In this document: one piece after another, positions 50,297 to 59,667 of the stretch | Numbering within the stretch: the first letter of the stretch is position 1 | Layout: the number at the start of each line of letters is the position of its first letter | Source: Acidimicrobiales bacterium | GTDB lineage: Bacteria; Actinomycetota; Acidimicrobiia; Acidimicrobiales; SZUA-35 | Length of the DNA stretch: 64,000 bases | Direction of reading: 5' to 3' | NCBI GenBank assembly: GCA_020630195.1 | Contig: JAHDBV010000002.1 | Location: 1-64,000 of the forward strand | Notes under the pieces: generated by a model | What the model saw: only the letters and a program-made list of their open reading frames with translations | Told to the model about the DNA's origin: nothing | Databases searched by the model: none | Made by a program: the position numbers and the translations under genes

Positions 50297-51933
50297 GTCC
50301 GGTCGCCCGGCCGCGTGCCCGGCGCGAAGCGGAGGCTCTGCATCTCGCTCCACACCGCCCGTTCGGCGTCGGCCGACCCCGTGAGGGCGGTGAGGAACGT
50401 CGAACGATCGATGGACAGCAGCGTCGTGTCGACCTCGGCCCGCACCGTCGCCGTGCGTGGGACGTCGGCGAGCAGCGCGACCTCACCGAAGCCGTGACCT
50501 CGCTCGAGGTCTCGCACGTGCTCGTCGGCGACCTCCACCGAACAGCGGCCGTCGACGACGACATGGAACGTCTCGCCGGGGTCGCCGGCCCGCAACACCA
50601 CCGAGCCCCCGGCGACCCGGTCGTCCATGGCGTGTCGGGCGAGCAGCTCGACCTCGGGACCGCCCAGGCCCGCGAAGGTGGTCACCTGGCGCAACAGCGA
50701 CATCCGCACGAGGGGCAGCGGCTCGGTGGCGTCGGCGCGGCGCAGCGGGAGGACCAACCCGACCGTGATCACGGCGAGCGCCACCGCCATCCACGCCGAG
50801 GCCCGCTCGATCGAGACCGCGGCGGTGAGGAACTGCATGGCGAGCGCACTCAGGGCGCCGCCCGCGGCGGTGGCGACCTGGAGCACCGTGAAGGCGCCCC
50901 CGAGCTCGTCGGGGCGGAGCACCCGCTGCAGCATGACCCGCGTGGCGACGTCCGCCGCGACCCGGGTGATGCCGAACACCCCGAACAACACGACGGCCAC
51001 GGCCACCGACGTCGTGCCGCCCAGGAGGGCATAGGCCACGGCGCTGCCCGCCACGGCGGCGAGCAGCATCGGCGCGAGGCGTTGGCGGCGCAGGACGATC
51101 GAGACGATCGGCGAGGCCCCCACGGCGCCGATCCCGAAGGCGAGGTTCAGCCAACCAGGGCCGGACGCGCCGAGATCGAGCTGTTCGACGGCCACGATCA
51201 CGGCGACGATGCCCATCACCGTCAACAGCGCCTGGTGGGTCATACCGGCGACGATCAGACCACGGCCGCCGGGCAGTCGGGCGACGGTGGTGATGCCTTC
51301 CCGGAGACTGCCGCGGGCGTCGCCGGTCTCGGCACCGCCGGTGAACTCGATGGCCGACATCGAGCCCATGACCGCCAACGAGACCGCGGCGAGCGCCGCG
51401 GCCCCGAGCAGCGCGACCCCGGCCCCGCCGACGGCCAGGAGCGTGGCGGCGACGACGGGCGCGATCAACGACGTCGAGCTGCTCACGTAGGTGATCCAGA
51501 GGTTCGCGACGACGAGTTCGTCGGCCGAACGCACGACGGCGGGAGACAGCATCGCGACGGCCGGCCGCATGATGGCCGTCGAGACCGAGGCGGCGAGCAT
51601 CGTGGCGATGACCGCCCACAGGGGTGCGTCGCCGATGGCCAGGATCCCGGACAGGCCGAGGAACACGGCCTGGGCCGCATGCCACTGGGCCCGAGCCCGA
51701 TTGGGTCGGTGTCCGGCGAGGGCCCGACTGACGACCGGCCCGATGAACAGCAGGGGCACGAAGAGGATGAAGGCGGTGAACGACGCCGCCTCGGCACCGG
51801 CCCGGTCGTAGGCGTACACGAGCACACCGATCACGGAGGTCTTGTCCGCGGAGATCCCGAGGCCGTGACTCGACGTCAGCGCGACGAGGTCCCGATTGCC
51901 GAGGGCACGACGCTGGGGTCCCGGCTCACGCAT
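50290..51933 (-). CDS. MFS transporter fused to a cyclic-nucleotide-binding domain (1)
   Basis: 547 residues from ATG 51933. Residues ~15-405 hold about 12 hydrophobic segments of an MFS carrier. The last ~130 residues are a cNMP-binding fold, with VLRAGDPGETFHVVVDGRCSVEV and GHGFGEVALLADVPRTATVRA. The two tandem paralogues share this layout. A cyclic nucleotide may gate transport or the domain may serve another sensory role. Follows the paralogue at 51946 by 12 nt, so the two form one operon. Confidence 0.85.
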   Translation of the reverse strand: MREPGPQRRALGNRDLVALTSSHGLGISADKTSVIGVLVYAYDRAGAEAASFTAFILFVPLLFIGPVVSRALAGHRPNRARAQWHAAQAVFLGLSGILAIGDAPLWAVIATMLAASVSTAIMRPAVAMLSPAVVRSADELVVANLWITYVSSSTSLIAPVVAATLLAVGGAGVALLGAAALAAVSLAVMGSMSAIEFTGGAETGDARGSLREGITTVARLPGGRGLIVAGMTHQALLTVMGIVAVIVAVEQLDLGASGPGWLNLAFGIGAVGASPIVSIVLRRQRLAPMLLAAVAGSAVAYALLGGTTSVAVAVVLFGVFGITRVAADVATRVMLQRVLRPDELGGAFTVLQVATAAGGALSALAMQFLTAAVSIERASAWMAVALAVITVGLVLPLRRADATEPLPLVRMSLLRQVTTFAGLGGPEVELLARHAMDDRVAGGSVVLRAGDPGETFHVVVDGRCSVEVADEHVRDLERGHGFGEVALLADVPRTATVRAEVDTTLLSIDRSTFLTALTGSADAERAVWSEMQSLRFAPGTRPGDRTD

Positions 51934-51945
51934 CGCTTCAGTCCA

Positions 51946-53580
51946 TCACCCCGGAGCGCCCGGAAGGCCCGGCGCCGCACCGGGAGCGAAGGTGAGCCCG
52001 GTCATGCCGGTCCAGGCGGCGCGTTCCGCGAACGGGCTCCCGGTCAGGGCGGAGAGGAACTCCGATCGACCCAGGACGAGGAGTCGGGTCGGGGCCGTCG
52101 TCGTGATGGTCGCGGTTCGTGGCACGTCGGCCAGCAGGGCGACCTCGCCGAAGCCCTCACCACGATGGAGGGAGCGAACATGGGCGCCGTCGACGACGAC
52201 GTCGACCGCACCGTCGACGATGGCGAAGTAGTCCTCGCCCGGCTCACCCTCGATCACGACCGCCTCACCCGGCTGGTACTCGATCGCCCAGCTCGCTCGA
52301 GCCAGCACCTCGAGTTCGGGTTCGGGCACGGCCGCGAAGATCCGGAGCTGGCGGAGCAGAGCCATCTCGACGAGGGGGATCTCCTCGACGTTGTCCGCTC
52401 GCCGGAGAAGCGGCCACAACACGACGCTCAGGGCGATGAGCACCCCGGCGAGCGCACCGACGGCGACCGTCTCGTCGGCCAGGGTCAGGAGCAGTTGGAC
52501 GAGTGCCGAGCCGACCATGCCACCCAGCCCCGTGGCGGCCTGGAGCACCGCGAAGGCGCCGGCCATCACCGCCGGGGTGGAGATGCGCTGCAGCATGATG
52601 CGGGTCGTCGATTCGGCGGTGACCCGGGAGATCCCGAGGATCACATAGGCGACGAGCGCGATCGTCAGCTCGGAGGCGGCGGCGATCGAGAGGTAGGCGG
52701 CGCCGCTGGCGGCGACCGACGTGACGAGTACCGGGGTCAGCGCCCGGCGGCGCAGCGCCCGACCCGCGATCAGGGCGGAGGCGAACGCACCCACCCCGTA
52801 GGCGAGGTTCAGCATGCCCGGGCCCGCCTCACCGAGGTCCAGGGTGCTGCGGGCGAGCACGACGGCGATGATGCCCACCATCGTGAGCAGGGCGTAGTGG
52901 GTGGCACCGGCGAGGAGGATGGCCGAGCCGCCGGGAAGTGCCCGGACCTCAGCGAGGCCGGCGCGGTCCTCGGTGGCACCCGTCTGGTTCTCGTCGCTCA
53001 CGGCCAACTCGATGCGCTCCATCGAGAAGGTGAGCGCCGCCGCCAGTGCGGCCGCGCCGGCGGTGCCGACCAGGACCGCCGGCGAGCCGCCGACGGCCAG
53101 GAGCACCGCGGCGGCGAAGGGAGCGGCGAGCGAGGCCACGCTGTTCGCGTGGGCGATCCACAGATTGGCGGCGACGAGCTCGTCGGTCGAGCGGGCCACC
53201 GCCGGGGACAACATCGCGACGCCGGGGAGCATGATGGCGCTCGCTCCGACGGCGAGCGTCGACGCGGCGATCACGATCGGGAGTGGTGCGCCCGTGGAGG
53301 CCGCCACGGCCGCCAGGCCGAGCGTCGCCCCCTGCGCGAGATGCCACAGACCGCGGGAGCGATTGGGCAACCGGGATCCGAGGGCACGGGTGACCACCGG
53401 GCCGAGGACGAACAGCGGGATCAGGGTCAGGATGCTGGTGAGTGCAGTGGCGCTGGCACCGCCCTGGTCGTAGGCGTAGACGAGGTACCCGATGTAGGCG
53501 GCCTTGTCGGCCACGAGCGCCAGGAAGTAGCTCGAGACGAGCGCAACGAGCTGGCGATTGCCGGTGGCCTGGCGGAGCAC
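51946..53580 (-). CDS. MFS transporter fused to a cyclic-nucleotide-binding domain (2)
   Basis: 544 residues from GTG 53580 behind TACATT (53587-53592), 6 nt. N-terminal MFS domain, then a C-terminal cNMP fold (VVIEGEPGEDYFAIVDGAVDVVV, GEGFGEVALLADVPRTATITT). Similar in domain order and motifs to the next gene but the membrane parts have diverged, so it is a tandem duplication of some age. Substrate unknown; both families of drug-type and solute MFS are possible. Confidence 0.85.
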   Translation of the reverse strand: MLRQATGNRQLVALVSSYFLALVADKAAYIGYLVYAYDQGGASATALTSILTLIPLFVLGPVVTRALGSRLPNRSRGLWHLAQGATLGLAAVAASTGAPLPIVIAASTLAVGASAIMLPGVAMLSPAVARSTDELVAANLWIAHANSVASLAAPFAAAVLLAVGGSPAVLVGTAGAAALAAALTFSMERIELAVSDENQTGATEDRAGLAEVRALPGGSAILLAGATHYALLTMVGIIAVVLARSTLDLGEAGPGMLNLAYGVGAFASALIAGRALRRRALTPVLVTSVAASGAAYLSIAAASELTIALVAYVILGISRVTAESTTRIMLQRISTPAVMAGAFAVLQAATGLGGMVGSALVQLLLTLADETVAVGALAGVLIALSVVLWPLLRRADNVEEIPLVEMALLRQLRIFAAVPEPELEVLARASWAIEYQPGEAVVIEGEPGEDYFAIVDGAVDVVVDGAHVRSLHRGEGFGEVALLADVPRTATITTTAPTRLLVLGRSEFLSALTGSPFAERAAWTGMTGLTFAPGAAPGLPGAPG

Positions 53581-53659
53581 GGCGGCAATGTAGTCAGTAC
53601 CACGTGGTAGGTCCGGAAGGTCCCGGATCCCGGGACCTGCCGCTCACTAGTCTCGGGGG
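53581..53659. promoter_or_regulatory. Divergent promoters with 12-bp palindrome
   Basis: TACCACGTGGTA (53598-53609) is a perfect palindrome upstream of minus-strand TACATT (53587-53592; 6 nt to GTG 53580). It reaches the -35 position of the MFS operon. The plus-strand -10 TAGTCT (53648-53653) is 6 nt before GTG 53660 of the methyltransferase. Confidence 0.5.
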
Positions 53660-54529
53660 GTGACCGCCGACGCCGCTCCATCCGACGACCCGGTGGTCCT
53701 GGCGCTGCTCGCAGCAGCCGACGGCGAGGCCGCCCGGGCCCACGATCTGTTGGATGGCGACGCCGACCCGCTGGCGCTGGCGCTCCGAGCCGGCCTGGCC
53801 CGGCCGGCGGACGATGTCTATGTCGATCCGTCGGCCTTCACCCGCTTCATCGCCACCGGTGAGAACCCCGCGCTCTACGCCGCCACCATCGGGGCGCTGC
53901 GGTCGCACTGGTCGGAGGTCGGCGGGGCACTCCTCGACATCGGGTGCGGGGACGGCCGGGTGGTCGCCGCCATGGTCGGGCCAGGTGACGAGGTCGAACT
54001 GTGTGAGCCGGCTGGCGCCATGCGAGCGGCGGCGAGGGCCGCCGTGGAAGTGACGGGAGCGAGCGTCACGCGGGAGATCGCGACACCGATCGAACGCGAC
54101 GTCGAGACCTGGGAGCCGGCACGCCGGGTCGCGCGCACGCAGGCCACGTTCGCACTCCACAACCTGGATCCCGCCACCCGTGTGCGATGCCTCACCCACC
54201 TGGCCGAGCACGTCGATCGGCTCGCACTCGTCGAGTTCGACATTCCCGCCTTCGCCGATCGGTCGGTCGACCACGCCGAGTACTGCGCCCGCACCTACCG
54301 GCGGGGCGTCGAGCAGCACGCCGATCCCTCGGTGATCGACGGGTTCCTCGTTCCCGTCCTGCTCGGACAGTTCCTGCCGGGTCGTGTTCGGCACACCCAT
54401 GAACAGCCGGTGGCCGCCTGGGCGGCCGAGCTCGAGGAGGCCGGCTTCGGTGATGTCCGGGTCGAGCCGGTCCACGACGGGTTCTGGTGGGGTCCCGCCG
54501 CGCTGGTGTCCGGCTCGGGGCGCGTCTGA
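53660..54529 (+). CDS. Class I SAM-dependent methyltransferase
   Basis: 289 residues. Motif I LLDIGCGDGRVVAAMVG near 95, acidic loop ELCEPAGAM, FALHNLD and the LALVEFDIPAF strand with the later AAWAAELEEAGFGDVRVEPVHDGFWW are standard. A ~75-residue N-terminal extension precedes motif I. Leaderless GTG start. Substrate unknown; its 3' end abuts two convergent SDR genes. Confidence 0.8.
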   Translation: MTADAAPSDDPVVLALLAAADGEAARAHDLLDGDADPLALALRAGLARPADDVYVDPSAFTRFIATGENPALYAATIGALRSHWSEVGGALLDIGCGDGRVVAAMVGPGDEVELCEPAGAMRAAARAAVEVTGASVTREIATPIERDVETWEPARRVARTQATFALHNLDPATRVRCLTHLAEHVDRLALVEFDIPAFADRSVDHAEYCARTYRRGVEQHADPSVIDGFLVPVLLGQFLPGRVRHTHEQPVAAWAAELEEAGFGDVRVEPVHDGFWWGPAALVSGSGRV

Positions 54530-55324
54530 TCAGCCCATGATCGGCGGCAGCGGCGGCTTCGCCAGTCGACCCCCGTCGACGGTGATCACCTGACCGGTCA
54601 CGAATCGGGCGGCGTCGGAGGCCAGCCACGTCACGACGTCGCCGACATCGCTCGGCGCGCCGATGTGGCCGACCGGGTGCAGCACGGCGAGCTGCCGGAC
54701 GACCTCGTCGCGGTCCGGATGGCGATCCACGAACGACGCATTGAGCTCGGTGTCGATCCACCCCGGAGCCACCGCGTTCACCCGGATGCCCGACGGTCCG
54801 AGATCGACCGCCATCGCGTTCGTCATGCCGTGCACCCCGCCCTTGGTCGCGCCGTAGGCGACGTGGCCGGGGTTCGCCGAATACCCCTCGATGGATCCGA
54901 CGTTGACGACACTGCCACCCCGGCGGGCGAGCAGCGGTGTCGCCGCCCGGGTCACGAGGAACGGGCCGGTCAGGTTGATGGCGACCATGCGATGCCAGGC
55001 GTCGAGATCGTGACCGTCCAGGGGTTCTTCGAACATGATCCCGGCGTTGTTCACCACGATGTCGAGCCGGCCCTCGACCGTCGAGATCGAGTGCAGCGTG
55101 TCCGCCACCGAGGTGGGGTCCGTGACGTCGAGCGGCATGTGGCGGCAACCGGTGACGGCCTCGTCCGGCCCGGTGATGTCGCCGTTCACGACGCTCGCCC
55201 CGGCGGCGACCAGACGCTCGGCGATGCCACGGCCGATTCCCCGGGATGCACCGGTGACCAGGGCGACACGACCCGCCAGGGCGGGCGACGTGGACGTGTC
55301 GGTGGGTGGGGGTTCGGTGGTCAT
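54530..55324 (-). CDS. SDR-family oxidoreductase
   Basis: 264 residues. LVTGASRGIGRGIAERL, NNAG near 90, and Tyr-Lys in VAYGATKGGVHGM; ends VITVDGGRLAKPP. A proline/threonine-rich N-terminus of about 15 residues precedes the fold. Overlaps the upstream SDR gene by ATGA; the tandem pair probably acts on related hydroxy or keto substrates. Confidence 0.85.
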   Translation of the reverse strand: MTTEPPPTDTSTSPALAGRVALVTGASRGIGRGIAERLVAAGASVVNGDITGPDEAVTGCRHMPLDVTDPTSVADTLHSISTVEGRLDIVVNNAGIMFEEPLDGHDLDAWHRMVAINLTGPFLVTRAATPLLARRGGSVVNVGSIEGYSANPGHVAYGATKGGVHGMTNAMAVDLGPSGIRVNAVAPGWIDTELNASFVDRHPDRDEVVRQLAVLHPVGHIGAPSDVGDVVTWLASDAARFVTGQVITVDGGRLAKPPLPPIMG

Positions 55325-56103
55325 CGGGCGAGGAATCCTCCGTCGATCGGCAGTGCCACCCCGACGACGTGGTCGGTGGCGGGGGAGAGGAGCATGCGGA
55401 TCAGGGCGGCGACCTCATCCGGTCCGGGGACCCGGCCCTGCGGGATCGACGCCAGATTCATGTCGATGATGGCGTCGTCGGTCATGGGCGCCGCGTCCCG
55501 CCCGGATCGGAGCATGTGGGTGTCGACCGCGCCGGGACACACGGCGTTGATCCGGATGCCCTCCGCGGCGTGGTCGAGCGCCATCGCCTTGGTGAGGGTC
55601 ACGACGGCGCCCTTCGAGGCGCAGTAGGCGGCGAGCCCCTCGGAGCCGACGAGCCCCACGTTGCTGGCGACGTTCACGATGGCGCCACCGCCGGCGGCGC
55701 GCATCGCGGGGATGACGGCCCGGCTGGTGAAGAAGGTGCCGTCGACGTTCGTGCGCATGACGCGGTGCCAATCGTCGTCACTCGTGTCGACCGCATCAGC
55801 GCGCACGATCACGCCGGCGGCGTTGACGAGGAGGGAGACGGGCGAGCCGGTCGACCGGGCGGCTTCGACCAGTCCGGCGGCGATGGTCGGATCGCCGATG
55901 TCACCGAGCACGACGGCGGCCCGACCGCCGATCCCCTCGATCTCGGCAACCACCGCCTCGGCCGCATCGCCTCGGCGGCCGTGCACGATGACGGTGGCGC
56001 CGTGGGCGGCGAGATCGAGGGCCGTGGCCCGTCCGATTCCCGAGGTCGCACCCGTGACGATCGCGGTCTGCCCGGCGAAGAGCCCGGCTGCACTGCTGGT
56101 CAT
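55321..56103 (-). CDS. SDR-family oxidoreductase
   Basis: 260 residues from ATG 56103 behind TAGACC with 7 nt between. IVTGATSGIGRATALDL, NAAG near 89, Tyr-Lys in LAAYCASKGAVVTL, ending ALPIDGGFLA. First gene of a two-SDR operon, divergent from the LysR-MttB operon across a symmetrical repeat, so probably controlled by the same LysR. Substrate unknown. Confidence 0.85.
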   Translation of the reverse strand: MTSSAAGLFAGQTAIVTGATSGIGRATALDLAAHGATVIVHGRRGDAAEAVVAEIEGIGGRAAVVLGDIGDPTIAAGLVEAARSTGSPVSLLVNAAGVIVRADAVDTSDDDWHRVMRTNVDGTFFTSRAVIPAMRAAGGGAIVNVASNVGLVGSEGLAAYCASKGAVVTLTKAMALDHAAEGIRINAVCPGAVDTHMLRSGRDAAPMTDDAIIDMNLASIPQGRVPGPDEVAALIRMLLSPATDHVVGVALPIDGGFLAR

Positions 56104-56195
56104 GGCCGAGGGTCTAGCACGAGCGTCGAGCACGCCATCGCCGCTTGCGTCATGTGGTTGCCCGGGCACATGACACTCTGTAATGTCCGGCGCGC
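56104..56195. promoter_or_regulatory. LysR divergent promoter region with inverted repeat
   Basis: TCATGTG-N10-CACATGA (56150-56173) is an inverted repeat with CCCGGG at its centre, close to the T-N11-A style of LysR sites. Plus-strand TAATGT (56181-56186) is 9 nt before ATG 56196; minus-strand TAGACC (56111-56116) is 7 nt before ATG 56103. The repeat covers the lysR -35. Confidence 0.6.
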
Positions 56196-57107
56196 ATGGC
56201 CGACGCACCCCCTCCCACCGAAGCGATCACCGTCGACGGCGGCCTGCGCCTCGACGTCGAATCGCTCCGGGTCCTCGCCACCGTGGTGGAGGCGGGTGGG
56301 TTCACCGATGCCGCCGAGCGGCTCGGCGTGACCCAGTCGGCGGTCAGCCACAAGATCCGACGACTCGAGGAGCGGGTGGGCATGGCGCTGCTCCATCGGG
56401 GCGGCTCGACGGTCGAACCGACCGAGGACGGACGCGACCTCCTCGGCTATGCCGAGGTGATGATCGCCGCGCACGACACGGCGGTCGACCGGATCCGTCG
56501 TCGCACCGACGTCACCGGCCGGGTGCGCCTCGGCTGCAACGAGGAGGTGGCGGTCACCGAACTCGCCGAGATCGCCAGCCGCTTCCGCCGGACCCATCCG
56601 GCGGTGGAGTTGGAGATCCGGGTCAACGACTCGGCCGTGGTCGCCGAGTGGCTCGACGACGGATCGGTCGACCTGGCGCTGCTCCAGGTCATCGAGACGC
56701 CCGGACGGGTCCGCCTCGGCGACGAGGTCCGGCGCCACGACCGGCTCGACGTGGTCCAGGCGACGACCGCGACCTTCGACGACGCCGAGTCGATCCCGCT
56801 CATCTCCTTCGGACCCCGGTGCCTCTACGAACCGTTCCTCGTCCGGGCGCTCGACGCCGCCGGCCGTCGCTGGCATCGGGTGCTCGAGTGCCCGTCGATC
56901 GCCGGGGTGCGATCCGCCGTCACCGCCGGGCTCGGTGTGGCCGTGCTGAACGAACCCCACATCGACGACTCGATGCGGGCCTGGACGGGCACCGTGGTCG
57001 AACTGCCACGGGTCGCCTACGTACTCCGCTCCGGTCCGGCCGAGGCCGAACCCACCACCGCCCTCCGGGCCCACCTGCGTCAGTCCCTCGAAGGAGCCGC
57101 GGCATGA
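56196..57107 (+). CDS. LysR-family transcriptional regulator
   Basis: 303 residues. HTH LRVLATVVEAGGFTDAAERLGVTQSAVSHKIRRLEERVG is classic LysR, followed by a two-lobe effector domain (GRVRLGCNEEVAVTELAEIASRF; VRSAVTAGLGVAVLNE). First gene of the MttB operon, joined to mttB-like by ATGA, and divergent from the SDR pair. Expected to respond to the substrate of the operon. Confidence 0.85.
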   Translation: MADAPPPTEAITVDGGLRLDVESLRVLATVVEAGGFTDAAERLGVTQSAVSHKIRRLEERVGMALLHRGGSTVEPTEDGRDLLGYAEVMIAAHDTAVDRIRRRTDVTGRVRLGCNEEVAVTELAEIASRFRRTHPAVELEIRVNDSAVVAEWLDDGSVDLALLQVIETPGRVRLGDEVRRHDRLDVVQATTATFDDAESIPLISFGPRCLYEPFLVRALDAAGRRWHRVLECPSIAGVRSAVTAGLGVAVLNEPHIDDSMRAWTGTVVELPRVAYVLRSGPAEAEPTTALRAHLRQSLEGAAA

Positions 57108-58645
57108 CCACCGCCACCCCCGCACCCGGCCGCCGTGGCCGCGGCCGCCGCGCCCGGGTCGACGCCCGCACGGCGTTCACCCTCGAGTTCCTCCCCGAAC
57201 TCGATCGGGGCATCCCGTTCATGGACCTGCTCCTGCCCGAACAGGTGGAGAAGGTGCACGACACGACGATGCGCCTGCTCGAGGAGACCGGGATCGAGTT
57301 CCGCGACGACGAGTCGGCGGCGATATGGGCCGGCGCCGGGGCCGACGTCGACGGCCACCGGGTCCGCATCGATCGGGCGCTGCTGATGGAGCTGATCGCC
57401 ACGGCGCCTTCGGAGTACACGATGCTCGCCCGCGACCCGGATCGGTCCGTGACGGTGGGCGGCCGCAAGTCGATCTTCACGCCGGCCTACGGCGCGCCCT
57501 ACGTGCGCGACCTCGACGGTCGGCGTCGTGCGGCGACCCTCGACGACTTCGACAACTTCGCGAAGCTCGCCTACCTGACGCCGTCGATGCAGATGACCGG
57601 TGGGGTCGTCTGTGAACCGATGGACGTCGCCGTGCCCCACCGTCACCTCGAGATGACCCGATCCTTGATGGTGCACTCGACCAAGCCGTTCATGGGCTCG
57701 GTCACCTCGAGGGAGCGGGCCGAGGACTCCCTCGAGATGGCACGGATCGTGTTCGGCCGGGAGGTCGTGGCCGACACGACCGTGATGACGAGCCTCGCCA
57801 ACGGCAACTCACCGCTCGTGTGGGACGCCACGATGCTCGACGCGGTCAAAGTCTACTCGGCGTCGAACCAGGCCATGCTCTTCTCGCCGTTCGTCCTCGG
57901 CGGCGCCTCCACCCCGGCGTCGGTCATCGGGTCGATCGTGCAGATCAACGCCGAGGCCCTGGCTGGTGTCGCGTTCAGCCAGCTCGTGCGACCGGGCGCA
58001 CCGGCTCTCTACGGCCAGTGGTTGGCAACGGTCTCCATGAAGTCCGGTGCGCCGATGGCGGGCACCCCAGACATCGACCACATGAACCTGCTCCACGGCC
58101 AGATGGCCCGCTTCTACGACCTGCCCTGGCGCTGCTCGGGCATGTGCTCGTCGTCGAAGCTCGTCGACGCCCAGGCCGGCTACGAGGCCGCCCGCAACAT
58201 GTTCGGCGTCGTGCTCGCCGGGGCGAACTTCGTGCTCTCCACCACCGGCTATCTCGAGTCGGCGATGTGCCAGAGCTATGCGAAGGCCGTGCTCGACGGG
58301 GAGCAGGCGGCCCTCTTCCGCCGATTCGCCCGGGGTGTGGCCTTCGACGAGCTCGACGCCGCGGTCGACTCGATGGTGGACGTACCGCCGGGTGGCCACT
58401 ACCTCGGCACCGCCCACACCCTCGCGAACTTCCAGCAGGCCTTCGCCACGCCGGAGCTCATGGACGCCGACGGGTACGAGCAGTGGCTCGCCGCCGGTGG
58501 CCTCGACGCGGAGGCCCGGGCGACGGCCAAGGCGGGCGAGCTGCTGTCGAACTACGAACGACCCCCGATGCCCGACGAGGCGCGTGCCGAGCTCGACGAC
58601 TTCGTCGCCCGCCGCCTCACCGAGATCGACCCGAACGTCCTGTGA
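57104..58645 (+). CDS. MttB-family (non-pyrrolysine) methyltransferase
   Basis: 513 residues. The trimethylamine methyltransferase TIM-barrel family is seen in LLPEQVEKVHDTTMRLLEETGIEF, KPFMGSVTSRERAEDSLEMARIVFG and LFSPFVLGGASTPASVIGS. No in-frame TAG is present, so it is a non-Pyl member, like glycine betaine:corrinoid methyltransferase MtgB. The partner corrinoid protein (MttC) is not next to it. GAAGGAG ribosome site, ATGA overlap with lysR. In aerobes such genes occur with amine-catabolic genes; the methyl acceptor here is unclear. Confidence 0.85.
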   Translation: MTTATPAPGRRGRGRRARVDARTAFTLEFLPELDRGIPFMDLLLPEQVEKVHDTTMRLLEETGIEFRDDESAAIWAGAGADVDGHRVRIDRALLMELIATAPSEYTMLARDPDRSVTVGGRKSIFTPAYGAPYVRDLDGRRRAATLDDFDNFAKLAYLTPSMQMTGGVVCEPMDVAVPHRHLEMTRSLMVHSTKPFMGSVTSRERAEDSLEMARIVFGREVVADTTVMTSLANGNSPLVWDATMLDAVKVYSASNQAMLFSPFVLGGASTPASVIGSIVQINAEALAGVAFSQLVRPGAPALYGQWLATVSMKSGAPMAGTPDIDHMNLLHGQMARFYDLPWRCSGMCSSSKLVDAQAGYEAARNMFGVVLAGANFVLSTTGYLESAMCQSYAKAVLDGEQAALFRRFARGVAFDELDAAVDSMVDVPPGGHYLGTAHTLANFQQAFATPELMDADGYEQWLAAGGLDAEARATAKAGELLSNYERPPMPDEARAELDDFVARRLTEIDPNVL

Positions 58646-58653
58646 GGACCGAG

Positions 58654-59667
58654 ATGACCGAGCCGACCGACCGACCACTGCTGCACGGTGTGTGTGCGGC
58701 GATGACCACACCGTTCGACGACACGGGCGAGCGACTCGACGAGGGTCGCCTCCGCGACCACATCGAGTCGTTGCTCGACGCCGGAGTGCACGGACTCGTG
58801 CTCTGTGCCGGCACGGGGGAGTTCGCCTTCCTCTCCGACGCGGAGAAGCAACGCATCATCGCGCTCGGTTGCGAGATCGTCGACGGCCGTGTGCCCGTGG
58901 TCGCCCAGACCTCGGCGATCACGACCACCGACGCCATCGAGCGGACACGCTGGGCGGCCGATGCCGGGGCCTCGGCTGCCATGGTGCTCCCGCCGTACTT
59001 CGAGGGCCCGTTCGAACGGGGCGTGCTGTTCCACTACGAGACGCTCGCCAACGCCGTCGACCTCCCGATCGTGCTCTACAACATCCCCGTCAACTCCGGG
59101 TTCGACATCCACGCCGACCTGTATCGCCAGCTGATGGCGATCGAGAACATCGCCTACATCAAGGACTCGACGGGCGACTTCATCCGGCTGCAGAAGCTGA
59201 TCGGGATCGGGGGGCACGTGCTCGCCGGCGCCGATCCGCTCGCCCCCTATGCGGCGATGGCCGGCGCGGCCGGCTGGATCTGGGGCGCGGCGAACGTGAT
59301 GCCCCACGAGTGCGTCGCGCTCTGGAACCTCGTCACCGAGGGGCACCACGCCGAGGCCCTCGAGCTGTGGGCCCGCATGCTGCCGGCCAACATGTTCTTC
59401 TGGGAGAACAACGTCGACGCCGAATACAACTCGGCCGTGAAGACGGCCACCAACATGGTGGGGCGCACCGTCGGACCGTGCCGACGGCCGGTGATGCCCA
59501 TGACCCGGCAGGGGCGGCTCGCGCTGATGACCGCGCTGTCGACGCTGCCGACGAACACGATCGACCGTTCCTCCCTCATCCACCGGGAGTGGGAGGAGGA
59601 GCGTGACTGGCTCGTCCAGATGACCTCTCGTACCACCCGGACCGCCCGCAACGGAGACGCGTCATGA
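58654..59667 (+). CDS. DapA/NAL-family aldolase or deaminase
   Basis: 337 residues, longer than the ~290 of true DapA. Schiff-base Lys K170 (AYIKDSTGD), catalytic Tyr Y142 (LYNIPVNSG) and GTGEF (GTTGE variant, 53-57) are present. The C-terminal ~40 residues are extra. Members split 2-oxo acids or deaminate hydroxy-pyrroline carboxylates (hydroxyproline pathway). Flanked by an aldehyde dehydrogenase and an FAD amine oxidoreductase, so deamination to a 2-oxo semialdehyde is a reasonable reading. GAGGA ribosome site before ATG. Confidence 0.8.
   Translation: MTEPTDRPLLHGVCAAMTTPFDDTGERLDEGRLRDHIESLLDAGVHGLVLCAGTGEFAFLSDAEKQRIIALGCEIVDGRVPVVAQTSAITTTDAIERTRWAADAGASAAMVLPPYFEGPFERGVLFHYETLANAVDLPIVLYNIPVNSGFDIHADLYRQLMAIENIAYIKDSTGDFIRLQKLIGIGGHVLAGADPLAPYAAMAGAAGWIWGAANVMPHECVALWNLVTEGHHAEALELWARMLPANMFFWENNVDAEYNSAVKTATNMVGRTVGPCRRPVMPMTRQGRLALMTALSTLPTNTIDRSSLIHREWEEERDWLVQMTSRTTRTARNGDAS

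Noticed and set aside
50494-53610. A 1038-codon open frame on the plus strand opposite the two MFS-cNMP genes
   Set aside because: Its composition is a Gly/Asp/Glu/Arg-rich repeat with no domain, and the minus strand has two full MFS-cNMP proteins with coherent motifs. Long antisense frames are expected at this GC content.
57104-58645. Pyrrolysine-containing MttB
   Set aside because: There is no in-frame TAG, and no pyl genes occur in the window; the protein is a non-Pyl family member.
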